DNA of 64,000 nucleotides. Source: Cyclobacterium sp. SYSU L10401 (GTDB lineage Bacteria > Bacteroidota > Bacteroidia > Cytophagales > Cyclobacteriaceae). Under the pieces are notes generated by a model that saw nothing but the letters and a program-made list of their open reading frames with translations, searched no databases and had not been told where the DNA came from. Location: NCBI RefSeq assembly GCF_010993705.1, contig NZ_WOFO01000002.1, positions 434,001 to 498,000 on the forward strand. Reading direction: 5' to 3'. Position numbers and translations under genes: made by a program. Of the stretch, positions 27,150 through 36,350 are shown piece by piece (the stretch's first letter is position 1; the number at the start of each line of letters is the position of its first letter).

Positions 27150-29150
27150 TCAATCAATCCTATCAAAAACCAATGCGGTCCGGTTGGTCATGTAAATGCT
27201 AAGCATTTGGTTTTGGTCGGTAAAATAGGTCATCTCTCCATCAATTCTTCCAAAGCCGCCAAATTCCCCATCATCTGAATTCAAAATCAGCCGGTATTTT
27301 CCCATCAAAGGTGCCCTGAATTTATAATCGGGTATGGAATCCTGGGGGTTAAAAGAAATAGCGAAAATCAATCCTCCCCTTTGGTACATCAAAATTTTAT
27401 TTTTGGGATCCGCGTGGAGTTGTTCTGCGAAAGAGCTGGGCAGGATTTGATGTTTTTTCAGCATATGGACCATGGCTTTGTCCCAATTTTCCAAAAAACG
27501 GTACTTGAGTTTAGGATCTTCGGCCAGACTCCACTGCCTGCGGGCGTATTGGTAACTCCAGTTATTGCCCTCCCTGGGGAAATCGATCCACTCCGGATGA
27601 CCAAATTCATTTCCCATAAAGTTGAGGTATCCTTCCCCTCCAAGGCTACTGGTAAACAACCGAAAAAGCTTATGCAAGGCAATGCCCCTATCTATGATGA
27701 TGTTTTCATCCTCTACCTGCATGTGAAAATACATTTCCTTATCCATCAGCCAGAAAGCGATGGATTTATCACCCACCAATGCCTGATCATGGGATTCTGC
27801 ATAGGCTATGGTTTTTTCCCTGTATCTCCGGTCACTTAATTCCTTCCAGAATTCCAATATGTCCCATTCTTCATCCTGCTTTTCTTTCAATGTTTTGATA
27901 TAAAAATCCGGAATACCCATGGCCATGCGGTAATCAAAACCAACTCCTCCTTCCTCCGGATCCCTGCATAATCCCGGCATGCCACTGACTTCCTCTGCGA
28001 TGGAAATGGCACCGGATTTCACTTCGTGAATCAAGGCATTGGCCAATTGTAAATAAATGATGGCATCCCAATCCACATCCTTATGAAAATACTTCTCAAA
28101 ATGGTCGAAGGTGATCAATCCGTGATGGAAATAAAGCATGGAAGTAACCCCATCAAAACGAAACCCATCAAAATGGAACTCCTCCAACCAATACTTCAGA
28201 TTGGAAAGTAAAAACCGCTTTACCTCCCATTTTCCATAGTCAAAAAGCTTGGAGTCCCATACTTCATGATAACCCCTGGGCCCGGCATGGAAATAGTGAT
28301 GGTCCGAGCCGTCAAATTCATTCAGCCCCTCGGATACATTTTGAACCGCATGGGAATGGACCACATCCATGATCACTGCCAACCCCAGGTTATGGGCTTT
28401 ATTGACCAGGTATTTCAGCGCTTCCGGAGTACCGAACCTGCTGGACGGACAGAAAAAATTAGACACGTGGTAACCAAATGAGCCGTAATAGGGATGCTCC
28501 ATTACTGCCATCAACTGAATGGCATTATAGCCCAGTCTTTTTATCCGGGGCAATATTTTATCTGCAAATTCCAGGTAAGTACCTACGGCTTCCTCCTCCT
28601 GTCCCATGCCAACATGGCATTCATAAATCAGGGGTCCTTCCTTTTGGTAAGCCGGAAAAAAATCATGATCTGTCCATTCAAAGGGCAAATCAGGAAACCA
28701 GAGTTGACCCGAAAAGTCCTTGTTGACATCATCCTGAACTACCCGCCGAATGTATGCCGGTATGCGGTCACGGGAAGTACCACCACCCTGCACATGAACT
28801 TTTATCAAGCCCTCATGGACAATTCGCTCCTTGTAAGACTCAAAGGGCAAAAAGATCTCCCAGACTCCCCACTGATCCTTTTCAAGTGGATGGCTAGACC
28901 GGTCCCAACCGTTAAATTCTCCGATCAAAAACAAGCCATCGGCCTCCGGGGCCCATTCCCTGTATACCCAACCGTGCCGGTGGGCATCAAAATTCATCCC
29001 AAAATATTCATGCCCGCTGGCAAAGGCTGAAAGGCTTCCGGCTACGTTTACCAATTCTTCTTTCGCCAATTGAAACCTTACCCATCTTTGGTATATCTCT
29101 TCCTTATACGCCTCCAGCCAGGGATCTTCTTCAACTATTTTTAATTTCAT
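27150..29150 (-). CDS. glgB: 1,4-alpha-glucan branching enzyme, eukaryote-like GH13_8 type
   Basis: 666 residues. Makes alpha-1,6 branches in glycogen. An N-terminal CBM48 (YREWAPEADGLFLIGEFNGW) precedes the GH13 barrel: DVVHSH (region I), nucleophile Asp333 in DGFRFDGVTSMLY, general acid Glu386 in AEEVSGMP, and YAESHDQALVGD (region IV). MGNEFGHPEWIDFPREGN is the hallmark of the GBE1-like subfamily found in eukaryotes and Bacteroidota, distinct from E. coli GlgB. No glgA or glgC is adjacent. It is probably a separate unit from trkA. Confidence 0.93.
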   Translation of the reverse strand: MKLKIVEEDPWLEAYKEEIYQRWVRFQLAKEELVNVAGSLSAFASGHEYFGMNFDAHRHGWVYREWAPEADGLFLIGEFNGWDRSSHPLEKDQWGVWEIFLPFESYKERIVHEGLIKVHVQGGGTSRDRIPAYIRRVVQDDVNKDFSGQLWFPDLPFEWTDHDFFPAYQKEGPLIYECHVGMGQEEEAVGTYLEFADKILPRIKRLGYNAIQLMAVMEHPYYGSFGYHVSNFFCPSSRFGTPEALKYLVNKAHNLGLAVIMDVVHSHAVQNVSEGLNEFDGSDHHYFHAGPRGYHEVWDSKLFDYGKWEVKRFLLSNLKYWLEEFHFDGFRFDGVTSMLYFHHGLITFDHFEKYFHKDVDWDAIIYLQLANALIHEVKSGAISIAEEVSGMPGLCRDPEEGGVGFDYRMAMGIPDFYIKTLKEKQDEEWDILEFWKELSDRRYREKTIAYAESHDQALVGDKSIAFWLMDKEMYFHMQVEDENIIIDRGIALHKLFRLFTSSLGGEGYLNFMGNEFGHPEWIDFPREGNNWSYQYARRQWSLAEDPKLKYRFLENWDKAMVHMLKKHQILPSSFAEQLHADPKNKILMYQRGGLIFAISFNPQDSIPDYKFRAPLMGKYRLILNSDDGEFGGFGRIDGEMTYFTDQNQMLSIYMTNRTALVFDRID

Positions 29151-29187
29151 GTGCTTTCTTTAGAAATTTTTTCTCGGGTAAGTCACC

Positions 29188-30630
29188 TCATTGACTCACC
29201 GGAAACCCCCTGGATTTCCATATATCAATTCCCCCTTCCAGGTGGTATACCTTTTTAAAACCGGCATCTATCAGCTGCTCTGCTGCTTTGGCCGATCTGC
29301 CACCCACTTTGCAATATACCAGAACAGGCCTGTTTTTATCAAGCTCTTCTATTCTTTCTGGAAAGTCATCCTGTAGAAAATCAATGTGACTTGCTCCGGA
29401 AATCATCCCTTCATCAACTTCTGCCTGTGTACGAACGTCTATCACCAAGGGGTCTAATTGAGCCTCAGCTAATGAAAAGGTCTGTGGGTCCAAAGCAGTC
29501 ACCTGCCTGCTCTCTTCTTGGAAGGCCGGGTTTTCCAGTTTAGTTTCCGCATTGAAAGGATTGATCCTGCTATAGGTGTTATTTTGAAATGCAACCTGAT
29601 AATTACCCTCCCACCTTTGATCAGGAAGATAGTAGTCGGTACTGATCAGTTGGGCTCCAGTCTGAAAGGCTTTTTCTCTCCTTCGGGTATCATTTTCCCT
29701 TGCTTCCCTGGTATCCGCATCTGCTCTGGTTCTAACAATGTATCCCTTAGCCACCAGGTCCTTGATTTGAGCTTCCTGATTCAATGGGTCATTGAGAATA
29801 AATATTCCTGCCATGGGATGATCTTCCGGCACGGTAACAAAAAAAACACCACTTCCTTCTGTTTCAGGATTGGATAAATAGGCATTTCGCTTTTTATCCT
29901 TTTCATCGAGTATCCAGACAAATTTTCCCTTTGCGGCTTCCAATTCAGGCCAGCCTGTAGTGGCTATTGCCGTCCTCAGATCTGTTTGGTTTCCGATTAC
30001 ATCCTTTGGCCTGATGAGGTTTTCCTCTCCCAGATGTTCTAAAATAACCTGATCCAGGGACAGAAAGGCCTGTTCGTCAAAAGGCAGGGTCTCTGTCAAA
30101 CCTCTTTCCGGGTAATTCTGATCCTTGGCATTTAGCGTAATAAAAACGGGGAAATGATTCGGATGAAGTGTGGACCAGTTTTTCAATTCCTCCAGGTAAT
30201 CTTTCAATAAAGGATAGTGGCTCCTGTAATCAATGTCCTGTACATGAAAAACCTTGAATCCAGGGGTATCAAAATCCGGATCTATTGCATCCCCGGTCAT
30301 GGACAATCCAAGTGGATTACTGAACCTACCTCCTTCCGGATCATGGTACACATCCAATTCCAGCAGCCGCAATCCCATGTCCAGTTGCTGCCAGATACCT
30401 GGATGGCTGTAATCCAAGCCTTCGGCCAAGCTGGGATTCTCCGAACTGATCTGTTCCATAATGACAGAAGGGATAGCTTCTTTGTAGCTATTGTGGCTTC
30501 CAATCACCTGGATATGGTTGATCCTAAGGGGACCTGGGTCCTCCATTGGTTTTTGCCCACAGGAGCAGATAAACAAAAAAACAGCAAGAATAAAATGGCA
30601 CAAATGCATCTGTTCAATGGTATGTCTCAT
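29188..30630 (-). CDS. Ca2+-dependent PI-PLC-like phosphodiesterase fused to a rhodanese domain
   Basis: 480 residues, putative lipoprotein (ICSC lipobox near residue 24). Residues ~35-330 are a Ca2+-dependent phosphatidylinositol phospholipase C-like barrel: catalytic His46 in IGSHNSYKEA, metal ligands in LELDVY (91-95) and second His129 in FHVQDIDYRS. Residues ~380-478 are a rhodanese with Cys440 in the loop YCKVGGRS and the ending HLEGGIDIWKSRGFP. Both active sites look intact. Single-domain PI-PLC-like proteins are common in marine bacteria; this fusion is unusual. Substrate may be a phospholipid or glycerophosphodiester. It lies 37 bp upstream of glgB on the same strand. Confidence 0.85.
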   Translation of the reverse strand: MRHTIEQMHLCHFILAVFLFICSCGQKPMEDPGPLRINHIQVIGSHNSYKEAIPSVIMEQISSENPSLAEGLDYSHPGIWQQLDMGLRLLELDVYHDPEGGRFSNPLGLSMTGDAIDPDFDTPGFKVFHVQDIDYRSHYPLLKDYLEELKNWSTLHPNHFPVFITLNAKDQNYPERGLTETLPFDEQAFLSLDQVILEHLGEENLIRPKDVIGNQTDLRTAIATTGWPELEAAKGKFVWILDEKDKKRNAYLSNPETEGSGVFFVTVPEDHPMAGIFILNDPLNQEAQIKDLVAKGYIVRTRADADTREARENDTRRREKAFQTGAQLISTDYYLPDQRWEGNYQVAFQNNTYSRINPFNAETKLENPAFQEESRQVTALDPQTFSLAEAQLDPLVIDVRTQAEVDEGMISGASHIDFLQDDFPERIEELDKNRPVLVYCKVGGRSAKAAEQLIDAGFKKVYHLEGGIDIWKSRGFPVSQ

Positions 30631-30657
30631 GTAAATATATCGAAACTTATTAAAAAT

Positions 30658-31635
30658 TCAGCTTTTGGTTGAAAACTCCGCCCATAATGGCAAATGATCC
30701 GAAATCCTCCATGACATTTGAAACGGGGATAAGTCCCTATCCTTCAATAAATGGGGACCAAAATCAAAAACACCACCAGCTTCATATTTGATGGAAAGTT
30801 GGGGGATATGGTAATGGTTTTCAAACCAGGCGATCTGGGAATAAAATTTGGTCTGATTGTCAAGAAGGGTCCTCCGAATTTGCCTCAGGTCTTCCGGAAC
30901 GGTAAGACCTGTGGAAACAAAGGCCTCATAACGGGGATCCCCCATCCGATCTATGTTGAAATCTCCCAATAAAACCAGGCTTTGGTCAAATGACTGCATA
31001 TTGGTGGCCCAATCCTTCATCCATTCCGCAATGGCCTTCAATTCATCCTCCCTGGCGGAAAGGACTTTTCCATACAAAACATGCATGCTCACTAACACAA
31101 AGGTCTTGTCTTCCACCTTGAACCCCACGGCATAGGGTGTTCTGGCAAACTGCCTTGAAAAGGCCCCTTCTTTAATTTTATTTGTCTTTTCATTAGGAAC
31201 CACCAATTCACAGGCCAGACCGGAAAGTTTGACTTTTCGGGTATCAAACAGAAAACCAAGCCGCTCCCCATTACCTTCACTTCCACCTGAGACATCGGTC
31301 AGAATGAAGCTCCAGTTATTTCCCAAAACTTTAAGCATATGACGGAAAGCCTTGATATTTCCTTTGATTTCCTGAACGGCTACAATATCAAATCTAGAAA
31401 TGATCTGGGCAATGGCCAGTAAGGAGTGCAAGTCTCTTTTGGGGGAATCATCCGATCCAGCCTCCCATTTTTCCGTTAAATCCCCAAAAGAACGAATATT
31501 CCAGGTAGCTATCAATACGTTATGATCCAGCTTCTTAAAAGGCAGTTCAAGGTCCAGCACCTGATTTAATGCGTTGATTTCAGTTTGCACCGCAGCAGGC
31601 GGCATTTCTAAAATTTTATTGGTTTTTTGACTCAT
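30658..31635 (-). CDS. Endonuclease/exonuclease/phosphatase (EEP) family protein
   Basis: 325 residues from the ATG at 31635 (MSQKTNKILEMPP). A longer frame to 31698 would add a hydrophobic leader out of keeping with an EEP protein. EEP motifs in order: IATWNIRSFG, VAVQEIKGN with the metal Glu, SMHVLYG, LLGDFNIDRMGD and the final SDHLPLW with catalytic Asp-His. This core is the DNase I/exonuclease III fold. No signal peptide, so a cytoplasmic nuclease or phosphatase is likely. It lies 28 bp upstream of the PI-PLC/rhodanese gene. Confidence 0.88.
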   Translation of the reverse strand: MSQKTNKILEMPPAAVQTEINALNQVLDLELPFKKLDHNVLIATWNIRSFGDLTEKWEAGSDDSPKRDLHSLLAIAQIISRFDIVAVQEIKGNIKAFRHMLKVLGNNWSFILTDVSGGSEGNGERLGFLFDTRKVKLSGLACELVVPNEKTNKIKEGAFSRQFARTPYAVGFKVEDKTFVLVSMHVLYGKVLSAREDELKAIAEWMKDWATNMQSFDQSLVLLGDFNIDRMGDPRYEAFVSTGLTVPEDLRQIRRTLLDNQTKFYSQIAWFENHYHIPQLSIKYEAGGVFDFGPHLLKDRDLSPFQMSWRISDHLPLWAEFSTKS

Positions 31636-31779
31636 GGCGAATGTGGGATTAAAAAAAGAATATCTACAGATAAAAATAAGCATTTCATGCTTTATCAAAA
31701 AACAAATCAGAATCTGACCCCCATAATTGTTTCAAAATATACTGTACATAGTATCTATTAAAAGCTCAATATATGGAAG

Positions 31780-33057
31780 TTAGAGCAGCAGCCACCTGAC
31801 GGTAGCAATCAATAAACCTACCATCCCTCCTACAACCGCCCCGTTTAATCGGATATACTGCAGGTCATTGCCTACCTTTTCTTTAATCTGAAGCATGATT
31901 TCTTTATCTTCCAACTTTCCCAAACTGCTCCTGACCATGTTTCCCAGTTCATGATGGTATTGATGGACCAGTTGACTTACACTTGCCCTGATCCACTGGT
32001 CCAATTGGAAACGGCTTCCTTTGTCCTCCCTGAGTTCTTCCAAAAAACGGATAAGTTGCTTCTGAATAAATTGCATCAAAGGTGTATCAGTACTTTTCAA
32101 CTGATCTGCTACATTTCCTTTCAATTGCAGCAAAATACCACTGAGGATACCTTTGGTCCTGTCATTCAATACCCAATTCTGCTTTAAATGTGCAATATAA
32201 GCCAGGGTTTGTTCGTCCCCATTTTCCAGATTCTGTGCAAATTCCAACAGGTACTGGTCCAGTTTCCGGCGTAGGGGATGATGGGGATCATCCTTGGTCT
32301 CCTCTACCATCAGCAGTGCGAGATCAAGAATCCTGTCAGTAAGCAGGTCCGGGTCTATTCCACCTGTTCTTTGCCCCAGCCAAACGGCAGATTTTTTTAC
32401 CCAATCCCTTTTGGCATAAGCCTCCAGAGCTCCTTTTAGCTTTTTCAAAACAAGCAGCCTGGTCTCAGGTTCATGGATGGACAGGGAAAACTGGTTTAAC
32501 GCCATGCTCACCAGCTCATGGTGCTTGTTGCCAGAGATGGCTTCGCGAAGCCACTTTCCCAAAGGACTTGCCAGGTCGATACTATGAACCTGCCCCTTGA
32601 GAAACTTTTGCAAAATAACCGGCAATTTGGGGTGATCCAATTCTCCCGCAAACCGAAGAAATATCAGCCGGATAAAATCCAGGAGCTTGACCACATTTTC
32701 CCTGGTTTCCAATGACTTCAACAGGGAGTTGGCAATCTGCACATTGGCTAACCTCTCCTGAAGAACCTCAGGAGAAAGCCATTTGGTGGTTACCAATTCG
32801 ACAATACCCTCTGTTAATTTTTCCCTGTTTTTTACGATGATATTGGTATGCCGGCGAACATAAGGTATCCTGATTTCATAGAATAAGGCACTTACCGCAA
32901 ACCAGTCTGCCAGTCCACCTATGGTCCCTGCCTCAAAGCCGGTGGTCAAAATCCGCCAAAATGGTCCTTCCAGCCATTTCAGGTGAAGGGCTATTTCCAG
33001 AGAAATAAAACCTGCTATGGCCAACAAAAGGGAATAGATTCCGACTTTACTTTTCAC
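31780..33057 (-). CDS. DUF445 family membrane protein
   Basis: 425 residues. One N-terminal membrane segment (YSLLLAIAGFISLEIAL), then the DUF445 signature GTIGGLADWFAVSALFYEIRIPYVRRHTNI in pieces, a long helical middle region (residues ~90-380) and a C-terminal membrane helix (AVVGGMVGLLIATVRWLLL). DUF445 proteins are inner-membrane proteins without a proven function. It is a single gene; the divergent kinase gene starts 228 bp away. Confidence 0.9.
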   Translation of the reverse strand: MKSKVGIYSLLLAIAGFISLEIALHLKWLEGPFWRILTTGFEAGTIGGLADWFAVSALFYEIRIPYVRRHTNIIVKNREKLTEGIVELVTTKWLSPEVLQERLANVQIANSLLKSLETRENVVKLLDFIRLIFLRFAGELDHPKLPVILQKFLKGQVHSIDLASPLGKWLREAISGNKHHELVSMALNQFSLSIHEPETRLLVLKKLKGALEAYAKRDWVKKSAVWLGQRTGGIDPDLLTDRILDLALLMVEETKDDPHHPLRRKLDQYLLEFAQNLENGDEQTLAYIAHLKQNWVLNDRTKGILSGILLQLKGNVADQLKSTDTPLMQFIQKQLIRFLEELREDKGSRFQLDQWIRASVSQLVHQYHHELGNMVRSSLGKLEDKEIMLQIKEKVGNDLQYIRLNGAVVGGMVGLLIATVRWLLL

Positions 33058-33284
33058 AGGATTGTTTTTATATAAGGTACAAAAATGAAATATAATGCAG
33101 CATTTTCACAAGCCAGCCATTAATAAAAGATTTAAAGAGCAAAAATGAAACCATTGAAGGGACTTCCGATTAAGAAATGGCTGGGTTTTTATAGAGAAGC
33201 CATATTAATTGGGTAATTTTGAAAAAATAATTGCAAGAGCTGCGAATCTTTATTTTTTACCTTCAATGACGGTAAGCGATTTCA

Positions 33285-34682
33285 ATGGAAAAAAAGCAAC
33301 CTTTAGATAAAGTCCCAAAGGTTCAAATATGGGAAAAATATCGCCTCCATATTTTTAATACCTGTCTTTTCCCCCATCAAAAACCCGGATCGCTAAGCTA
33401 TTGGAGAGATTATCTTTTTGTGTACGCACTAGCATTGGTGATTCCCTTATGTGCCATTGCCCTTATTCCAGGCCTTTACCTCACCTATATTTCGGAATTT
33501 AAAGGACTATTTATTTTTGATTGCCTGGCGGTATTGACCTTTCTTATCCTTGCCCATGTTCCTGGAATTCCCTTGACGCTCAGAAAATGGATCTTCATAG
33601 GCATCACCTATGGCGTTGGTATCATCCTGATTTATTATTTGGGAAATTTTGGCCCTGGTTTGTTATACCTGCTGGCGATTTCTGTTTTTATGATATTGGT
33701 TTTACCAGTAAAATATGCCTTCATCAGTTTTTATCTGAATATCCTTACCTGCATTTTCTTTGGATGGTTGATCTATCAGGAAGGAATTCAGCAGTCTTAT
33801 TTTACTTCAACCGTTGACGTTCAATCCTGGATCGCCATTTCTTCCAACCTTATTTTTTTAAGTGCGGTATTCTCTGTTTTAATACCAAAACTCTTTAAGG
33901 GATTAGGTGAAAGCCTGGAAGAACAATACCTATTGGAAACAGCCTTAAAAGGGCAAAAAGAAAAGCTAAAAGAAACACTGGCGGAAGTGGAAACCAAAAA
34001 TGCAGAACTGGAGCATTTCACCTATGTGGCATCCCACGACCTGCAGGAACCCTTACGCATGGTAACAGGTTTTCTCCAATTGCTGGAAAAAAAATATGCA
34101 CACCTACTTGATCCGAAAGCTAAAACCTACATCCATTATGCCGTAGATGGGGCGCAGCGCATGCGCCAGTTGATTTTGGATTTATTGGCTTATTCCCGGG
34201 TCAACAAAGTAAACAGCAAACCTGAGTCTGTGGATTTTAATAAAATACTGGAAGAAATAAAATTAACCTTTCAGCCTGAAATCAGGCAATTAAAGGCAGT
34301 GGTCACAGCTGATCCCTTACCCACCATCACAGGACATTCCAGCTTTTATTTTCTATTGCTTCAAAATCTCATTGGCAATGCCTTGAAATATTCCAAACCA
34401 AACCTGCCTCCGAAAATTCACATTTCAGTTGAAGAAAAAGAAAATGAGTGGCTTTTTCAGGTAGAGGACAATGGTATTGGCATAGACCAAGCCTATTTTT
34501 AAAAAATTTTCATACTGTTCCAAAGGCTGCATCAACGGGAAACCTACCAGGGAACCGGGATGGGACTGGCGATTGTGAAAAAAATCATCACCAACCTGGG
34601 GGGTAAAATCTGGGTAAAATCAACACCTGATGAGGGTTCCACCTTTTTGTTTACCTTACCCAAATTGGCCCCGGAAGAATAA
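33285..34682 (+). pseudogene. Sensor histidine kinase interrupted by one in-frame TAA
   Basis: The frame runs 405 codons to a TAA at 34500, then continues in the same frame for 60 more codons to 34682. The first part has six hydrophobic segments (residues ~40-205), a coiled coil, the H-box YVASHDLQEPLRMV (His251), the N-box NLIGNALKYSK and G1 box VEDNGIGID. The continuation has [10 protein letters not shown] (F box) and [13 protein letters not shown] (G2 box), then a normal end. The stop sits where relatives have Glu, so a single GAA-to-TAA change explains it. The truncated form lacks part of the ATP lid. An assembly error is the main alternative. Confidence 0.85.
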
Positions 34683-34684
34683 GC

Positions 34685-35422
34685 TCAGCCTTTGTTTCGT
34701 ACATAGATTAATTTGTATTTTCCTTTTTGATTTTCCCGCTGTTCTATCTCAAATTTGTTGATGGAGCTTATCAGTGGTGTCAATTTTTGAAAACCGTAAT
34801 TCCTTGAATCAAAATTGGGTTGTTTTTTCTGCAAGAGATTGCCTACATCTCCCATAAATGCCCAACCGTCATCATCGGCCAAATCGGAAATGGTAGATGC
34901 GATCAGTCGGATAAGCTTTGGATTGATTTTGTCGACCTGGGGCCTGGACTTGGTTCTTTCCTTATTGTCCTCAGGACCATCCCCATCTTTTTGTAAAATT
35001 TCAAGGTAAATGAATTTATCACAGGCTACAATAAAAGGATCAGGCGTTTTCTTCTCCCCCATCCCGATCACCATTAATCCGGCCTCTCTGAGTCTGGTGG
35101 CCAACTTGGTAAAATCGCTGTCACTTGAAACGAGACAGAAACCGTCAACCCTTGACGCATACAAAATATCCATGGCATCTATGATCATGGCGGAATCGGT
35201 GGCATTTTTGCCGGAAGTATAGCCATATTGCTGGATGGGATTGATGGCATTTTCAAGTAATACAGTCTTCCACTTCCCCAACTGTGGCTTGGTCCAGTCC
35301 CCATAAATTCGTTTGATGGTGGGATTACCATATTTGGCCACTTCCTCCATCATCTCTTTTACCTGATTGGAAGGAACATTGTCTGCGTCTATCAGCACAG
35401 CTATTTTTATATCGGCTTGCAT
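34685..35422 (-). CDS. NYN-domain nuclease with C-terminal OST-HTH/LOTUS domain
   Basis: 245 residues. The NYN (PIN-like, LabA-type) domain has VLIDADNV (Asp12, Asp14), NATDSAMIIDAMD and VSSDSDF acidic clusters that bind the metal. After a linker rich in charged residues (~150-165) comes a LOTUS winged-helix domain (LIRLIASTISDLADDDGWAFMGD, then FDSRNYGFQKLTPLI). Such proteins are thought to be RNA-binding or RNA-cutting. Its 3' end is 2 bp from the end of the broken kinase on the other strand. Confidence 0.88.
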   Translation of the reverse strand: MQADIKIAVLIDADNVPSNQVKEMMEEVAKYGNPTIKRIYGDWTKPQLGKWKTVLLENAINPIQQYGYTSGKNATDSAMIIDAMDILYASRVDGFCLVSSDSDFTKLATRLREAGLMVIGMGEKKTPDPFIVACDKFIYLEILQKDGDGPEDNKERTKSRPQVDKINPKLIRLIASTISDLADDDGWAFMGDVGNLLQKKQPNFDSRNYGFQKLTPLISSINKFEIEQRENQKGKYKLIYVRNKG

Positions 35423-35489
35423 ACGTCCATTTGAAAGTGAAAATTCAATTGCTACACAAAACTATAAAACTATTCTGCAAACCGTACTT

Positions 35490-36350
35490 TTATTTAACAA
35501 TCAAAATCGGCAAATGCTTATCCGAGGCAATTAAACGTTCGGCCACAGATCCAATCAACAGGGTATCGTCATCTGTTTTTCCTTTATTTCCCAACACGAT
35601 CAGGTCTGCTCCTTTCCGTATAGCATAGTCATAAATACTTCTGCTCACCGGTACATCCTGGCCTTTGATTATTTCCAAATCTTCGGCTAACCCGGTTTTC
35701 TTCTTAAGTTTCGCATAATTTGAAATGGCTTTCTTTTCGAGCGCCTCCTGAAATTCAGAGGGTTTACGAATATAAGGAAAATACTGCATGCCCACTTTTA
35801 AAACATGCATTGGCAATACGATTGCTCCCGTATGCTGAGACAAGGTTTTTACCATTTCAGCCAGGCTTTCAGAATAATCTGAGAAATCAAGAGGCAACAC
35901 AATTTTTTGAATGGAAGCCTTGGAAGTTTCCGGAATAAAAAGGGTATTGGAGGAAGTTAGTCGAACCACCTTACTGCTAAATATACCTGTCCCTCCATGT
36001 ACCGATTTTTTTCCCAATAACACCAGGTCATATTTCTGGGCATCTACCCATTCCACCAGCTGATCCAGTTGTCCCCCGGAATAGACTTTGACGTTGATGC
36101 TGCTTTTCCTTTCGTTGAAAACGGCTTCTACTTTTTCCAGGGCCTCCTCTTCCAGGATTTCATCCAGTGATTTATCCAAATAAGGCAACATATCCCCTAT
36201 TTCTTTGGAGATTTCTTCCAGAGCGACAAAATGAATCAAGGTCAGCTGCTCAAAATCAAATTTTTCATCCAGTTGCTGGATGTATTGCAACAGCAGTTCA
36301 TCCAGATCGGACAGGTCAATAAACAACCCTATTTTCTTTAGTTTTTTCAT
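35490..36350 (-). CDS. Tandem universal stress protein
   Basis: 286 residues containing two UspA domains (about 1-145 and 146-286). The second ends in a full ATP-binding signature: VLGNKGKTDDDTLLIGSVAERL, the G-x2-G-x9-G-S pattern (22 residues quoted in two parts, see 35520-35590). The first has a degenerate version (LLGKKSVHGGTG). The start overlaps the BCCT transporter stop by 4 bp, so it is coupled to it. It may regulate the transporter in response to osmotic stress or energy state; this is inference. Confidence 0.88.
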   Translation of the reverse strand: MKKLKKIGLFIDLSDLDELLLQYIQQLDEKFDFEQLTLIHFVALEEISKEIGDMLPYLDKSLDEILEEEALEKVEAVFNERKSSINVKVYSGGQLDQLVEWVDAQKYDLVLLGKKSVHGGTGIFSSKVVRLTSSNTLFIPETSKASIQKIVLPLDFSDYSESLAEMVKTLSQHTGAIVLPMHVLKVGMQYFPYIRKPSEFQEALEKKAISNYAKLKKKTGLAEDLEIIKGQDVPVSRSIYDYAIRKGADLIVLGNKGKTDDDTLLIGSVAERLIASDKHLPILIVK

